From positions 1 through 32,389 of the forward strand of contig JBLHIK010000006.1 in assembly GCA_047614005.1 (NCBI GenBank): a DNA stretch of 32,389 nt, written 5' to 3'. The DNA is from JBLHIK01 sp047614005. GTDB lineage: Bacteria > Patescibacteriota > Minisyncoccia > Phycocordibacterales > UBA1006. Under the pieces are notes generated by a model. It ran no database searches. It was not told the DNA's origin and worked only from the letters and a program-made list of their open reading frames with translations. Of this stretch, positions 6,661 through 13,212 are shown piece after piece (the stretch's first letter is position 1; each line of letters starts with the position of its first letter). Made by a program: the position numbers and the translations under genes.

Positions 6661-7872
6661 TTATATCTTTCGTTTACTAGGTTGATAATTTGTCTTTGTC
6701 TTTGCCTTTGTCTTTTTTTCTTCAGGATTGATTTGTTCTGGGATGGTACGAATGAAAGATGCTTGTGACATGTCACTGTATCTTGAGATATTGAAAACAA
6801 TACCTATCATAATCATTGTGATAAAAAGAGATGTTCCTCCGTGGGAAAAGAATACGAGAGGAACTCCCGTGAGAGGAAACACTCCTGTGAGAGAAGCAAT
6901 ATTAAGAAAAGATTGCCCTGTTAAAAGTATAACAACTCCAGCAGTAAAAAGTCTACCAAATTCATCAGGTGCATGCATCGAGATTCTCATACCTCTCAAG
7001 AAAAACATTATAAAAAGAATTACTACCGCACTTGTACCAAGAAATCCCATCTCCTCTCCTAATACTGCGAAGATAGAGTCACCTTGGGCCTCTGGTAGAT
7101 ATCCAAATTTCTGAACACTTTTACCAAAACCTCGACCGAAAATACCTCCCGACCCAATAGCTATAAAAGATTGTTGTACTTGATATGAGGCTCCTGTGGG
7201 GTCGTTGTTTGGATTTCTGAAAGTATCTATTCGACTTTTAAGATAAGGTGTTGTGCTTGCAAGTATGATAAAACCAGTCATGCATATGACGGCGACCACT
7301 GCTATTTTCTTCCAAGAAAATCCAGATATAAAAAGAAGTGAGAGCGTCGTAAGAGTGATAAGTATGAGGCTCTTTGTGTCAGGCTGAGAGAGAAGTAGTC
7401 CAGCAATCAGAGTAAGTCCTATGACTAAAGGCAAGATAGAAAAACGCATATCGTCTCTCTTGTGACCTATCCAAGAGAGCCATGCAGACCAATAGAGAAG
7501 CGTGGAAAATTTTAGAAATTCTGCAGGCTGAAGAGAGATAGGACCGAGAGATATCCATCTTTGAGCACCTCCGTGAGAAAACCCAAGTCCTGGAATAAAA
7601 ACAGTAACAGTAAGAAGTAGTCCAAATATAAATATCCAAAAAGATAGATTGCGAATAACATGATAATGCAATCGAGAGAGTCCATATGCTACGAGTCCAC
7701 CAAGACCTACTCCAAGGATGAGTTGATTGAAAAGAACACTTCTAAAAAGCCGAGGATCATCTTCTAAGAGAGAGAGCGATGCTGAGACAAAAACCAAAAT
7801 ACCTGATCCTAGTAAGGTAATGACTATCCAAAGAAATACTTTATCAATCTTATGTTTCTTTAATGAAGACAT
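6661..7872 (-). CDS. ftsW: SEDS glycosyltransferase FtsW (or RodA)
   Basis: Multi-pass SEDS peptidoglycan polymerase (403 aa, about 10 TM helices) that builds glycan strands from lipid II with a partner PBP. Motifs seen: GGAQRWISLGPISLQPAEFLK (101-121), SQPDTKS (162-168, usually QPDxGT/S), GGIFGRGFGKS (242-252), and EAQGDSIFAVLGEE (261-274), which keeps the Asp (D265) equivalent to the catalytic residue of the family. The C-terminus is a Lys/Thr-rich tail coded by a hexanucleotide repeat (about 6691-6720). It sits between mraY and murG, which favours FtsW over RodA. The ATG at 7872 lies 6 nt after the mraY stop. Confidence 0.93.
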   Translation of the reverse strand: MSSLKKHKIDKVFLWIVITLLGSGILVFVSASLSLLEDDPRLFRSVLFNQLILGVGLGGLVAYGLSRLHYHVIRNLSFWIFIFGLLLTVTVFIPGLGFSHGGAQRWISLGPISLQPAEFLKFSTLLYWSAWLSWIGHKRDDMRFSILPLVIGLTLIAGLLLSQPDTKSLILITLTTLSLLFISGFSWKKIAVVAVICMTGFIILASTTPYLKSRIDTFRNPNNDPTGASYQVQQSFIAIGSGGIFGRGFGKSVQKFGYLPEAQGDSIFAVLGEEMGFLGTSAVVILFIMFFLRGMRISMHAPDEFGRLFTAGVVILLTGQSFLNIASLTGVFPLTGVPLVFFSHGGTSLFITMIMIGIVFNISRYSDMSQASFIRTIPEQINPEEKKTKAKTKTNYQPSKRKI

Positions 7873-7878
7873 AGAGGG

Positions 7879-8940
7879 TTACGATATGAGAGCTATAATA
7901 GTACCCAACATAGAGCTTGCAACTGAAAAGACCCAATATCTCATTGTTATTTTTTCACGAGACCATCCAAGAGCTTGAAAATGATGATGAAGAGGCGCTA
8001 CCAAGAATACCTTTTTTTTAAAAAACTTTTTACTTATCATTTGTATGATACCTGAAGCTGAGGTGAGAGTAAGAGGAAGAGCGATAAGAGGAAGAAGTAA
8101 TACACTATCAGTAAGAAAGGCAATCACAGCAAGAGTAAGAGTAAGAGGAAGCATGCCCGTTTCCCCCATCCAAAATCGCGCAGGAGGAATATTGAACCAG
8201 AGAAATGCGAGCAATGCACCTGAAATAAGCATACATAATGCCGCTATGTCTATTTGATTGTTGAAAAAGGCAATGACAGCAAAACTCGCGAAGCTTGTCG
8301 AGAGGACTCCCCCAGCAAGTCCATCTATGCCGTCGATAATACTTGTAGAAAATGTTGCAAGCATAACAAGAGCCACAAAAGGAATAATCAGTATGCCTAG
8401 ATGTAATACTCCATCAAAAGGAACCGATATAGATACAAAGTTTAATTTACTAAAAAACCACCATCCCACAAGAAGTCCTACGACGCATACTGTTCCTATT
8501 TTGAGATATCGATATGAGAGAGCGTCATTTGCGTACTTTCCTTTTCCTCGTATCTGCAAGAGGTCATCAAAAAGACCCACAAAAGACATACCAAAAAACA
8601 AAGCAAGAGGTATGAGAGTTTGCCCTCGTGAGATAAATTGGAATTTACTAGCAAGCTCGCTCGGAGATACAAGTGAAAATACAAAAAGCAATGCTGTGGT
8701 GATAAATACACTGAGCCATATGATCATTCCTCCTACCCTTGGAGTAGATGTTTCTTCTTTTTCATTATGAATAGAATGAAAAATCTCGTTTGAGGTTGTC
8801 TCTGTATTACTTCGTGAATTCTTCTTCCACATTTTATGTTTATAAAACATGTGAGAGAGATAGGGTGTGATAAAAATACCAACAGTAAATGCAATAAAAG
8901 CAGGGAGAAGTATTTTCAATGTGTCGAGATAAGGTGTCAT
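7879..8940 (-). CDS. mraY: MraY, lipid I synthase, with a D-to-E change at a catalytic Asp
   Basis: Phospho-MurNAc-pentapeptide translocase (353 aa, about 10 TM), which joins UDP-MurNAc-pentapeptide to undecaprenyl phosphate. Motifs: TPRVGG (66-71), GLFDDLLQ (122-129, D125/D126), STSIIDGIDGLAGG (198-211, D203), HHH at 318-320 followed by FQALGW. The motif FMGDxGS is here WMGETGM (257-263): the Asp that corresponds to E. coli D267, one of three Asp described as essential, is Glu 260, and Ser is Met. The codon is GAA, read directly. The cytoplasmic loop near residues 40-65 is long and charged. TGA-TATACT lies 10 nt upstream of the ATG, so it may head the mraY-ftsW-murG operon on a near-leaderless mRNA. 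Confidence 0.94.
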   Translation of the reverse strand: MTPYLDTLKILLPAFIAFTVGIFITPYLSHMFYKHKMWKKNSRSNTETTSNEIFHSIHNEKEETSTPRVGGMIIWLSVFITTALLFVFSLVSPSELASKFQFISRGQTLIPLALFFGMSFVGLFDDLLQIRGKGKYANDALSYRYLKIGTVCVVGLLVGWWFFSKLNFVSISVPFDGVLHLGILIIPFVALVMLATFSTSIIDGIDGLAGGVLSTSFASFAVIAFFNNQIDIAALCMLISGALLAFLWFNIPPARFWMGETGMLPLTLTLAVIAFLTDSVLLLPLIALPLTLTSASGIIQMISKKFFKKKVFLVAPLHHHFQALGWSREKITMRYWVFSVASSMLGTIIALIS

Positions 8941-8950
8941 ATATAAGAAA

Positions 8951-8959
8951 AGTATATCA
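8951..8959 (-). promoter_or_regulatory. Extended -10 promoter of mraY operon
   Basis: TGA-TATACT on the minus strand, 10 nt before the ATG at 8940. The predicted leader is about 3 nt. Confidence 0.5.
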
Positions 8960-8988
8960 CAACTTTTCTTATAGTATCCTGTGGGTTT

Positions 8989-9141
8989 TTATCCTCGAAC
9001 TTCGCTCGAAGTTTCTTTTACTATGTCTGAAGTGTTAGGAGCTATAAGTGAGAAAAACAACAACACACCTACAAGCAGAACTATCATAGGAAAGAGTGTC
9101 TCCATAGATCTATTATGTAATTGTTTATTGTTTGTCTTCAT
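8989..9141 (-). CDS. 50-aa single-TM peptide between PBP and mraY
   Basis: A short open frame starts at the ATG at 9141 and stops at 8989. The N-terminus is polar (KTNNKQLHNRS), one hydrophobic helix covers about residues 17-34 (FPMIVLLVGVLLFFSLIA), and the tail ends SSEVRG. The gap between the PBP stop and mraY is otherwise empty, and the orientation matches the operon. It has the size and topology of small division or envelope peptides, but no coiled coil such as FtsL has. A hairpin-forming stretch overlaps its 3' end (8992-9012). Coding status rests on position and hydrophobic pattern only. Confidence 0.5.
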   Translation of the reverse strand: MKTNNKQLHNRSMETLFPMIVLLVGVLLFFSLIAPNTSDIVKETSSEVRG

Positions 9142-9173
9142 ACACTATAGAAGACGTAGCCTGTCGAGAAATA

Positions 9174-10049
9174 TTACAGAGTACTATTGATATATTTCTC
9201 ATACAGATACCATGCGTCAGAGAAACGCTCATTGAATGTCGATCCTAGTATGACAATACTTGCTCCATTTTCAAAAAGAAGAACAAGGTTTCCTCCTGAT
9301 TCGTCAGTATAGCCAGTTTTACTCAGAGTGAGGCTTTTAAAATTCTCAACGATTGGGTTTGTATTTTCAAAGCTCAAATCTCTGATATTTAAAATATTTT
9401 TTGTACTCACTTTCGCTATTTCTGGATAGTTGAAAGCAAATACTCTCATGGTGGTATCAATATCTTTTGCATTTCCAAATACTGCGGCTCGAGATTCCAT
9501 ATCAAGACCAGTGTTATTGGATGTAAAAAAAGATGATAAAGACAGTTCTCGTAGTATTAAATTATATGAGGCTGTAAAAACATCTTCTTCTGTGTTTTCT
9601 CGAAGTGCATATATTGCATCATTGCTCGAATGATGTAGGGCAAGCGTGGAAAGTTCTTCTTTTGTGTAAGTATCACCTTCTCTCAATCTACTGTCGCCTT
9701 TTTCACGTACTGCATCTCTCGAAATAGTAATAGTGTCCTTAGTATATGGAAGAACAGTAAGTAATGTAAAAGGTTTTATGAGTGACGCCAGTGGATATGG
9801 TGTGTTTGAATTTTTTTCTGACACTACTTTTTTTCCATCAAATACATACCAGCTCGTAGCAAGAATGTTTTCAGTGTGCGAGATTTCAAAATCCTCTTTT
9901 ACTTCTTCTGCAATATTGCGAGAAATTGAAGAAAAATCAGCAAAAAGAAATACACCCAGAAGAACAACTCCGAGTAGGTATCTTAGAAGTTCAAAATCTT
10001 TTTGATGTAATGTATTTTCCAGTAATAACTTATTATTCTTCTGAGGCAT
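9174..10049 (-). CDS. D-alanyl-D-alanine carboxypeptidase-like PBP (S11)
   Basis: Low-molecular-weight penicillin-binding protein, 291 aa, anchored by an N-terminal TM helix (about 22-38). All three active-site motifs of serine D,D-peptidases are present: S89-L-I-K92 (SxxK), S141-S-N143 (SxN) and K244-T-G246 (KTG). It likely trims the terminal D-Ala of stem peptides outside the membrane. It lacks the C-terminal amphipathic extension of classic DacA; the N-terminal anchor replaces it. The start at 10049 overlaps the scpB 3' end by 17 bp, so translation is probably coupled. Downstream are the 50-aa peptide and mraY. Confidence 0.9.
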   Translation of the reverse strand: MPQKNNKLLLENTLHQKDFELLRYLLGVVLLGVFLFADFSSISRNIAEEVKEDFEISHTENILATSWYVFDGKKVVSEKNSNTPYPLASLIKPFTLLTVLPYTKDTITISRDAVREKGDSRLREGDTYTKEELSTLALHHSSNDAIYALRENTEEDVFTASYNLILRELSLSSFFTSNNTGLDMESRAAVFGNAKDIDTTMRVFAFNYPEIAKVSTKNILNIRDLSFENTNPIVENFKSLTLSKTGYTDESGGNLVLLFENGASIVILGSTFNERFSDAWYLYEKYINSTL

Positions 10050-10584
10050 CTTCTTTCTGTGCTATTTCTTCGTAATTGTGAAATTTGTCTTGTATGATCT
10101 TTATATCAGGTAACTCGTCTATAGATGACAGTCCAAGATACGAAAGCGCATCTGGTGTTGCTGTATAGGTGTACATTCTCTTGTCTTCTGGATGTATGTG
10201 ACGCTCAATCAATCCTCGTATGAGTAATGTCCTGATGGTTTGAGTAGAATTAACCCCTCGAATGTAGTCCACTTCACCTTTTGAAGCGCCTTCATTGTAG
10301 AGAATGATTGCAAATGTTTCTATTGTTGCAGGAGTGAGAGGTGCGTTCATGTCTGCATCGAGAAGTCCTTGTGTCATTTCACTCAAGAGTGGATTTGTAC
10401 TAAGATAATATCCTCGAGTATGTTCTACAAGGCCAATACCTCTCCCAGATAGACTTTCTTTTAGTGTATTTAATCCCACGAGTAGTTCTTCTTCAGGAAT
10501 ATTAAAAAAAGCAATAAGTGATTTTAGGCTTACTGGTTCACTTTTTATAAAAAGATATGCTTCTATTTGGTGTTCTATATTCAT
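10033..10584 (-). CDS. scpB: Segregation and condensation protein ScpB
   Basis: Kleisin-associated winged-helix subunit of the SMC-ScpAB condensin (183 aa). Two winged-helix domains are seen: residues 1-75 (IEHQIEAYLFIKSEPVSLKSL...) and 80-160, with LTPATIETFAIILYNEG and the conserved IRGVNSTQTIRTLLIRGLIER. The tail is short and acidic. It follows scpA by 20 nt. TATAAT at 10594-10599 sits 9 nt before the ATG and could give an extra leaderless transcript. smc itself is not in the window. Confidence 0.93.
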   Translation of the reverse strand: MNIEHQIEAYLFIKSEPVSLKSLIAFFNIPEEELLVGLNTLKESLSGRGIGLVEHTRGYYLSTNPLLSEMTQGLLDADMNAPLTPATIETFAIILYNEGASKGEVDYIRGVNSTQTIRTLLIRGLIERHIHPEDKRMYTYTATPDALSYLGLSSIDELPDIKIIQDKFHNYEEIAQKEDASEE

Positions 10585-10593
10585 AGTGTTTAG

Positions 10594-10599
10594 ATTATA
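10594..10599 (-). promoter_or_regulatory. Possible internal leaderless promoter of scpB
   Basis: TATAAT on the minus strand, 9 nt before the ATG at 10584, between scpA and scpB. There is no TG extension and the -35 is weak, so it could be chance in AT-rich DNA. Confidence 0.35.
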
Positions 10600-10604
10600 T
10601 ATTA

Positions 10605-11333
10605 TTACTCAATGGTTTCCAGTCTAATATCTTCAAAGAGATTATTTTGAGATACAGAAAGTATACCCACTCGAACGAGCTCCAACAATGCAAGAAAGCT
10701 CACTACCTGGTTATGTCGATGTTCTTTTTCATGCTTCTCCCCTCTTTTAATTTCACTAAAAGACGAGAAATTCATTACTCCAGATTTTGTAATCCGTGAG
10801 TGAAGGTCATTCATCATGTCTTCTAGGCTCATGACCTTACGCAGTACTACATGTTTTTTCTTTTCAAGCTCTTTCGGAAAACGTTCTATTATAGACCTGA
10901 GTGCTGTTGTAATATTGGAGAGTGATAATGTAGCATGGGGAGAAAAGATGATGCGCTCCTCTTTGTACATATTTCCCCTGCTTGTTTTCATTCCTTTGTC
11001 CATATGCTCCTTTAGAATATCGGTTGCTTCTTGCATTATTTTATACTGAAACAATCTTTTCTTTAATGTTTCAATATCTTGCTCTTCACCCTTGGAAAGT
11101 TCTAATTTAGGAAAAAGAGATTTTGATTTTATGAGAATGAGAGTGGAACATACAGTGATAAACATACTCATATCCTCCAAAGTAGAATGTTCTATCTGTT
11201 GTATGCAAGATAGATATTCATCAGTAATAGAAGCGAGAGTAACATCATTTATGAAAAGCTTTCTCTTTTCGACAAGGTCGAGCAGAAGAGCAAAAGGCCC
11301 TTCAAAAATTTCTGTTTGTAGATGATACGACAT
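10605..11333 (-). CDS. scpA: Segregation and condensation protein ScpA
   Basis: Kleisin subunit (242 aa) that bridges the SMC heads and binds ScpB. The N-terminus has the typical FEGPFALLLDLVEKRKLFINDVTLASITDEYL (first 45 residues, SMC neck-binding helices), then LILIKSKSLFP. A central helical linker follows, and a C-terminal winged helix covers about 180-242 (VVSFLALLELVRVGILSVSQNNLFEDIRL). The ATG at 11333 is preceded by TGA-TATACT at 6 nt, so it heads a leaderless operon with scpB and probably the PBP. Confidence 0.94.
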   Translation of the reverse strand: MSYHLQTEIFEGPFALLLDLVEKRKLFINDVTLASITDEYLSCIQQIEHSTLEDMSMFITVCSTLILIKSKSLFPKLELSKGEEQDIETLKKRLFQYKIMQEATDILKEHMDKGMKTSRGNMYKEERIIFSPHATLSLSNITTALRSIIERFPKELEKKKHVVLRKVMSLEDMMNDLHSRITKSGVMNFSSFSEIKRGEKHEKEHRHNQVVSFLALLELVRVGILSVSQNNLFEDIRLETIE

Positions 11334-11339
11334 GCGTGA

Positions 11340-11348
11340 AGTATATCA
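11340..11348 (-). promoter_or_regulatory. Extended -10, leaderless promoter of scpAB
   Basis: TGA-TATACT on the minus strand, 6 nt before the ATG at 11333. The first transcribed base would be the A of the ATG. Confidence 0.6.
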
Positions 11349-11352
11349 TATA

Positions 11353-11381
11353 ATAAAATCCCCGAGCTTCGCTCAGGGATT
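11353..11381 (-). terminator. Hairpin upstream of scpA, weak terminator
   Basis: AATCCCCGAGC (11357-11367) pairs with GCTCAGGGATT (11371-11381) with one mismatch and a 3-nt loop, followed by TTTTATTAT on the minus strand. It stands between the stronger terminator at 11411-11440 and scpA, so it may be a second stop for the 319-aa gene. Confidence 0.5.
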
Positions 11382-11410
11382 TGCCAGTTTAGACTTTAAG
11401 ACATATATAA

Positions 11411-11443
11411 AAGAAAAAAAGCCCTTCGCTACGCGAAGGGCTT
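11411..11443 (-). terminator. Rho-independent terminator of 319-aa gene
   Basis: A perfect stem of AAGCCCTTCGC paired with GCGAAGGGCTT around a 3-nt loop is followed on the minus strand by a run of seven T. The end of the 319-aa gene is about 23 nt upstream. Confidence 0.9.
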
Positions 11444-11465
11444 CCATTTGTGAGATTTTTTAAGT

Positions 11466-12425
11466 TTAACCAATTTCCTCTTCCAAGCTATCTTTCTCTT
11501 TCTTCTTCGAAAGTTTTTTCATAGCGTATTTCCATGAAATATAATTACCTATAAAATAGAGAGTAGCAATATAAATAGGAATTGAAATATATGAAAGAAA
11601 ATTATTATTTACTACAGATAAACAGTTTGTTATGTGGAATACTCCACATGTAAATAAAATTGATGAGATATTGCTTTTATCCAGAGTTGATTTCAGAAAA
11701 AATTGTCCTAAACATAACGCTACAATAAAAATTAATAGAACAAGCACCTTTGAAAATACATCAAAAACAAGAAATTCTTCATAGTATGGAAATAAAAAAC
11801 AATCTAAATAGTACAGGATCAAGATAGTAAGGAATTGAAGAAATATGAGAATAAAAAACTTGTTATCATTAATAGAGAAATAGTCTCCAAGTGATACTGT
11901 GGTTCGTTGACTCTTCGATTTATCTTCAAAGCTATAGTATAAGAGACAGAGAATCGCAATTAGTATTAGTGTTGTCCACCAATTCCATAAATATTCATCT
12001 CGAATAAACTCTTCTTTTATATCCTTTTTAGTATGCGTCACCTTAGTTCGCTGTGTTGCACTCATAAAGAGATATATCGGGTGTATTATTTCGGTTGTAT
12101 CATCTTTTATGTATGATACTTCATTAAGCAAACCTCTCTCAAGAGAGTCAGACTGTTCCCATGATATATTTTCTCTAAAAGGCACGATATCTCTCCTTGA
12201 TTTTGTGAGAGAATACAGATATTCAAGTTTGTGAAAGTATTCATCGTTTGCATTTTCAATTGCTTTTTCACTTTCTACAACACTAATAGTGCGTATATGT
12301 AGTGAATCACTTACTGCATATGTCGTGTCTATCTTTTCAGACTTTACAACATCAATATTGAAATTAGGCTGTGCTTGTGCATAAAATGCACACATGCACA
12401 CTACCAAGAATACTAATTTTTTCAT
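11466..12425 (-). CDS. Exported multi-TM protein, 319 aa, Bacteroidota-like
   Basis: I do not recognise this with certainty. A signal peptide ends AQAQ (residues 16-19). An extracytoplasmic domain of about 125 residues, rich in DTT/DSL, follows. Then come about five membrane segments (about 149-165, 189-212, 224-244, 253-270, 275-297) and a cytoplasmic KKLSKKKEKDSLEEE tail. Signal peptide, domain order and DTTY/DSLH motifs resemble Bacteroidota proteins such as the DUF4271 type; that is an impression, not a match I can prove. It is divergent from the 195-aa gene, and both begin MKKLV. Promoter at 12473-12501 with a leader of about 40 nt, no Shine-Dalgarno, and a strong terminator after it. 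The pair looks transferred. Confidence 0.75.
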   Translation of the reverse strand: MKKLVFLVVCMCAFYAQAQPNFNIDVVKSEKIDTTYAVSDSLHIRTISVVESEKAIENANDEYFHKLEYLYSLTKSRRDIVPFRENISWEQSDSLERGLLNEVSYIKDDTTEIIHPIYLFMSATQRTKVTHTKKDIKEEFIRDEYLWNWWTTLILIAILCLLYYSFEDKSKSQRTTVSLGDYFSINDNKFFILIFLQFLTILILYYLDCFLFPYYEEFLVFDVFSKVLVLLIFIVALCLGQFFLKSTLDKSNISSILFTCGVFHITNCLSVVNNNFLSYISIPIYIATLYFIGNYISWKYAMKKLSKKKEKDSLEEEIG

Positions 12426-12472
12426 TGTTTCTGGGGGTTTTAATTAAACAATTTTAAAAGAAATTTATATAT

Positions 12473-12501
12473 ATAATATATTATATAATATATTTTGTCA
12501 A
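12473..12501 (-). promoter_or_regulatory. Promoter of 319-aa gene
   Basis: TTGACA (12496-12501) - 17 nt - TATTAT (12473-12478) on the minus strand. Its -35 is only 10 bp from the -35 of the divergent promoter, so the two genes share one control region. Confidence 0.6.
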
Positions 12502-12511
12502 TACAATACGC

Positions 12512-12540
12512 TTGCTATTTTACAATATTAATGTTACAAT
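12512..12540 (+). promoter_or_regulatory. Promoter of 195-aa gene
   Basis: TTGCTA (12512-12517) - 17 nt - TACAAT (12535-12540) with TGT before the -10. The leader is about 27 nt and contains three near-copies of TCATAAA and no Shine-Dalgarno. ACAATA occurs three times in the shared region. Confidence 0.5.
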
Positions 12541-12573
12541 ATCTTTGAATCATAAATCATAAAACATAAAATC

Positions 12574-13161
12574 ATGAAAAAATTAGTTCTTTTAATTACA
12601 ATATGTTTGTTTTATACAAGTATATTCAGTCAAACAATGTTTAAAGTGGAAAATTTCAACTATTTTGACTATGGAAATAGTGACAATTTCAAAGCTGTCG
12701 CTAATATCTATGCTCAGAAGAAAATTTCTGACAAAATCAGCGTTTATAGTTTCTTCGCTGTAAATAAAGTTTGGGGAGAAGGTTTTCTTGGAGTAAAATA
12801 CTCTCCTTTTAAAAAACTATCTCTTGCATTTGGTGCTGGGATGGAGAGTCATGAAGATTTATGGCGAACCAATCATAGCGTATTTGTTGGAGATGATAAA
12901 ATTTCCTTATTTTACTATGGAGAAATAGGATCAAGTGGTAATTGGTTTAGTATAGAAGCCAAATATCGAATCACTAATCCGACTAAATCCACAAAGTTAA
13001 AAATCGGAGTGTTAGCAAGAAAATATTTTGGTGTTGGTCCTCGATTGGATATTTATACCAAATCTGGTCTATACTTCTGGACTTGTCCTGTTCAATACGA
13101 TTGGCTTTCTCAAGAAAGCCAAAAAATAGTAAACGTATCAGCAATAGGGATGAAATTTTGA
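12574..13161 (+). CDS. Exported beta-barrel-like protein, 195 aa, Bacteroidota-like
   Basis: I do not recognise a named family. A signal peptide MKKLVLLITICLFYTSIFSQ (1-20) ends in the SQ type common in Bacteroidota. The rest alternates polar and hydrophobic or aromatic residues in about 8-10 amphipathic strands (ISVYSFFAVNKV, GFLGVKYSPF, LSLAFGAGMES, ISLFYYGEIG, FSIEAKYRI, KLKIGVLARKYFG, VNVSAIGMKF). It ends in Phe, as Bam-assembled outer-membrane barrels do. A monoderm Patescibacterium would have no outer membrane, so this suggests recent transfer, an unusual envelope, or a secreted use. It is visibly richer in A+T than aspS. It stops with TGA and has its own terminator at 13174-13212. Confidence 0.75.
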   Translation: MKKLVLLITICLFYTSIFSQTMFKVENFNYFDYGNSDNFKAVANIYAQKKISDKISVYSFFAVNKVWGEGFLGVKYSPFKKLSLAFGAGMESHEDLWRTNHSVFVGDDKISLFYYGEIGSSGNWFSIEAKYRITNPTKSTKLKIGVLARKYFGVGPRLDIYTKSGLYFWTCPVQYDWLSQESQKIVNVSAIGMKF

Positions 13162-13173
13162 ACTTTAAACATT

Positions 13174-13212
13174 AAATGCCACTCTGTTAGATAAACAGGT
13201 GGCATTTTTTTT
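13174..13212 (+). terminator. Terminator of 195-aa gene
   Basis: AAATGCCAC (13174-13182) pairs with GTGGCATTT (13199-13207) with an inner CTGTT/AACAG stem, followed by a T-run. The T-run overlaps the last codons of aspS on the other strand. Confidence 0.88.

Noticed and set aside
6660..6800. Longer murG start at 6800
   Set aside because: The extra residues come from the repeat-rich 3' end of ftsW; the conserved MKIVFTGGGTGGH begins at 6659.
8258..8770. 170-aa open frame on the plus strand
   Set aside because: Antisense to mraY, without promoter or RBS; the Ser/Arg-rich composition follows from the reverse complement of hydrophobic codons.
12541..12549. Bacteroidota-type -7 element (TATCTTTG) upstream of the 195-aa gene
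   Set aside because: The matching -33 TTTG is not at the right distance (about 42 nt away), while a sigma70-type promoter with 17-nt spacing fits better.
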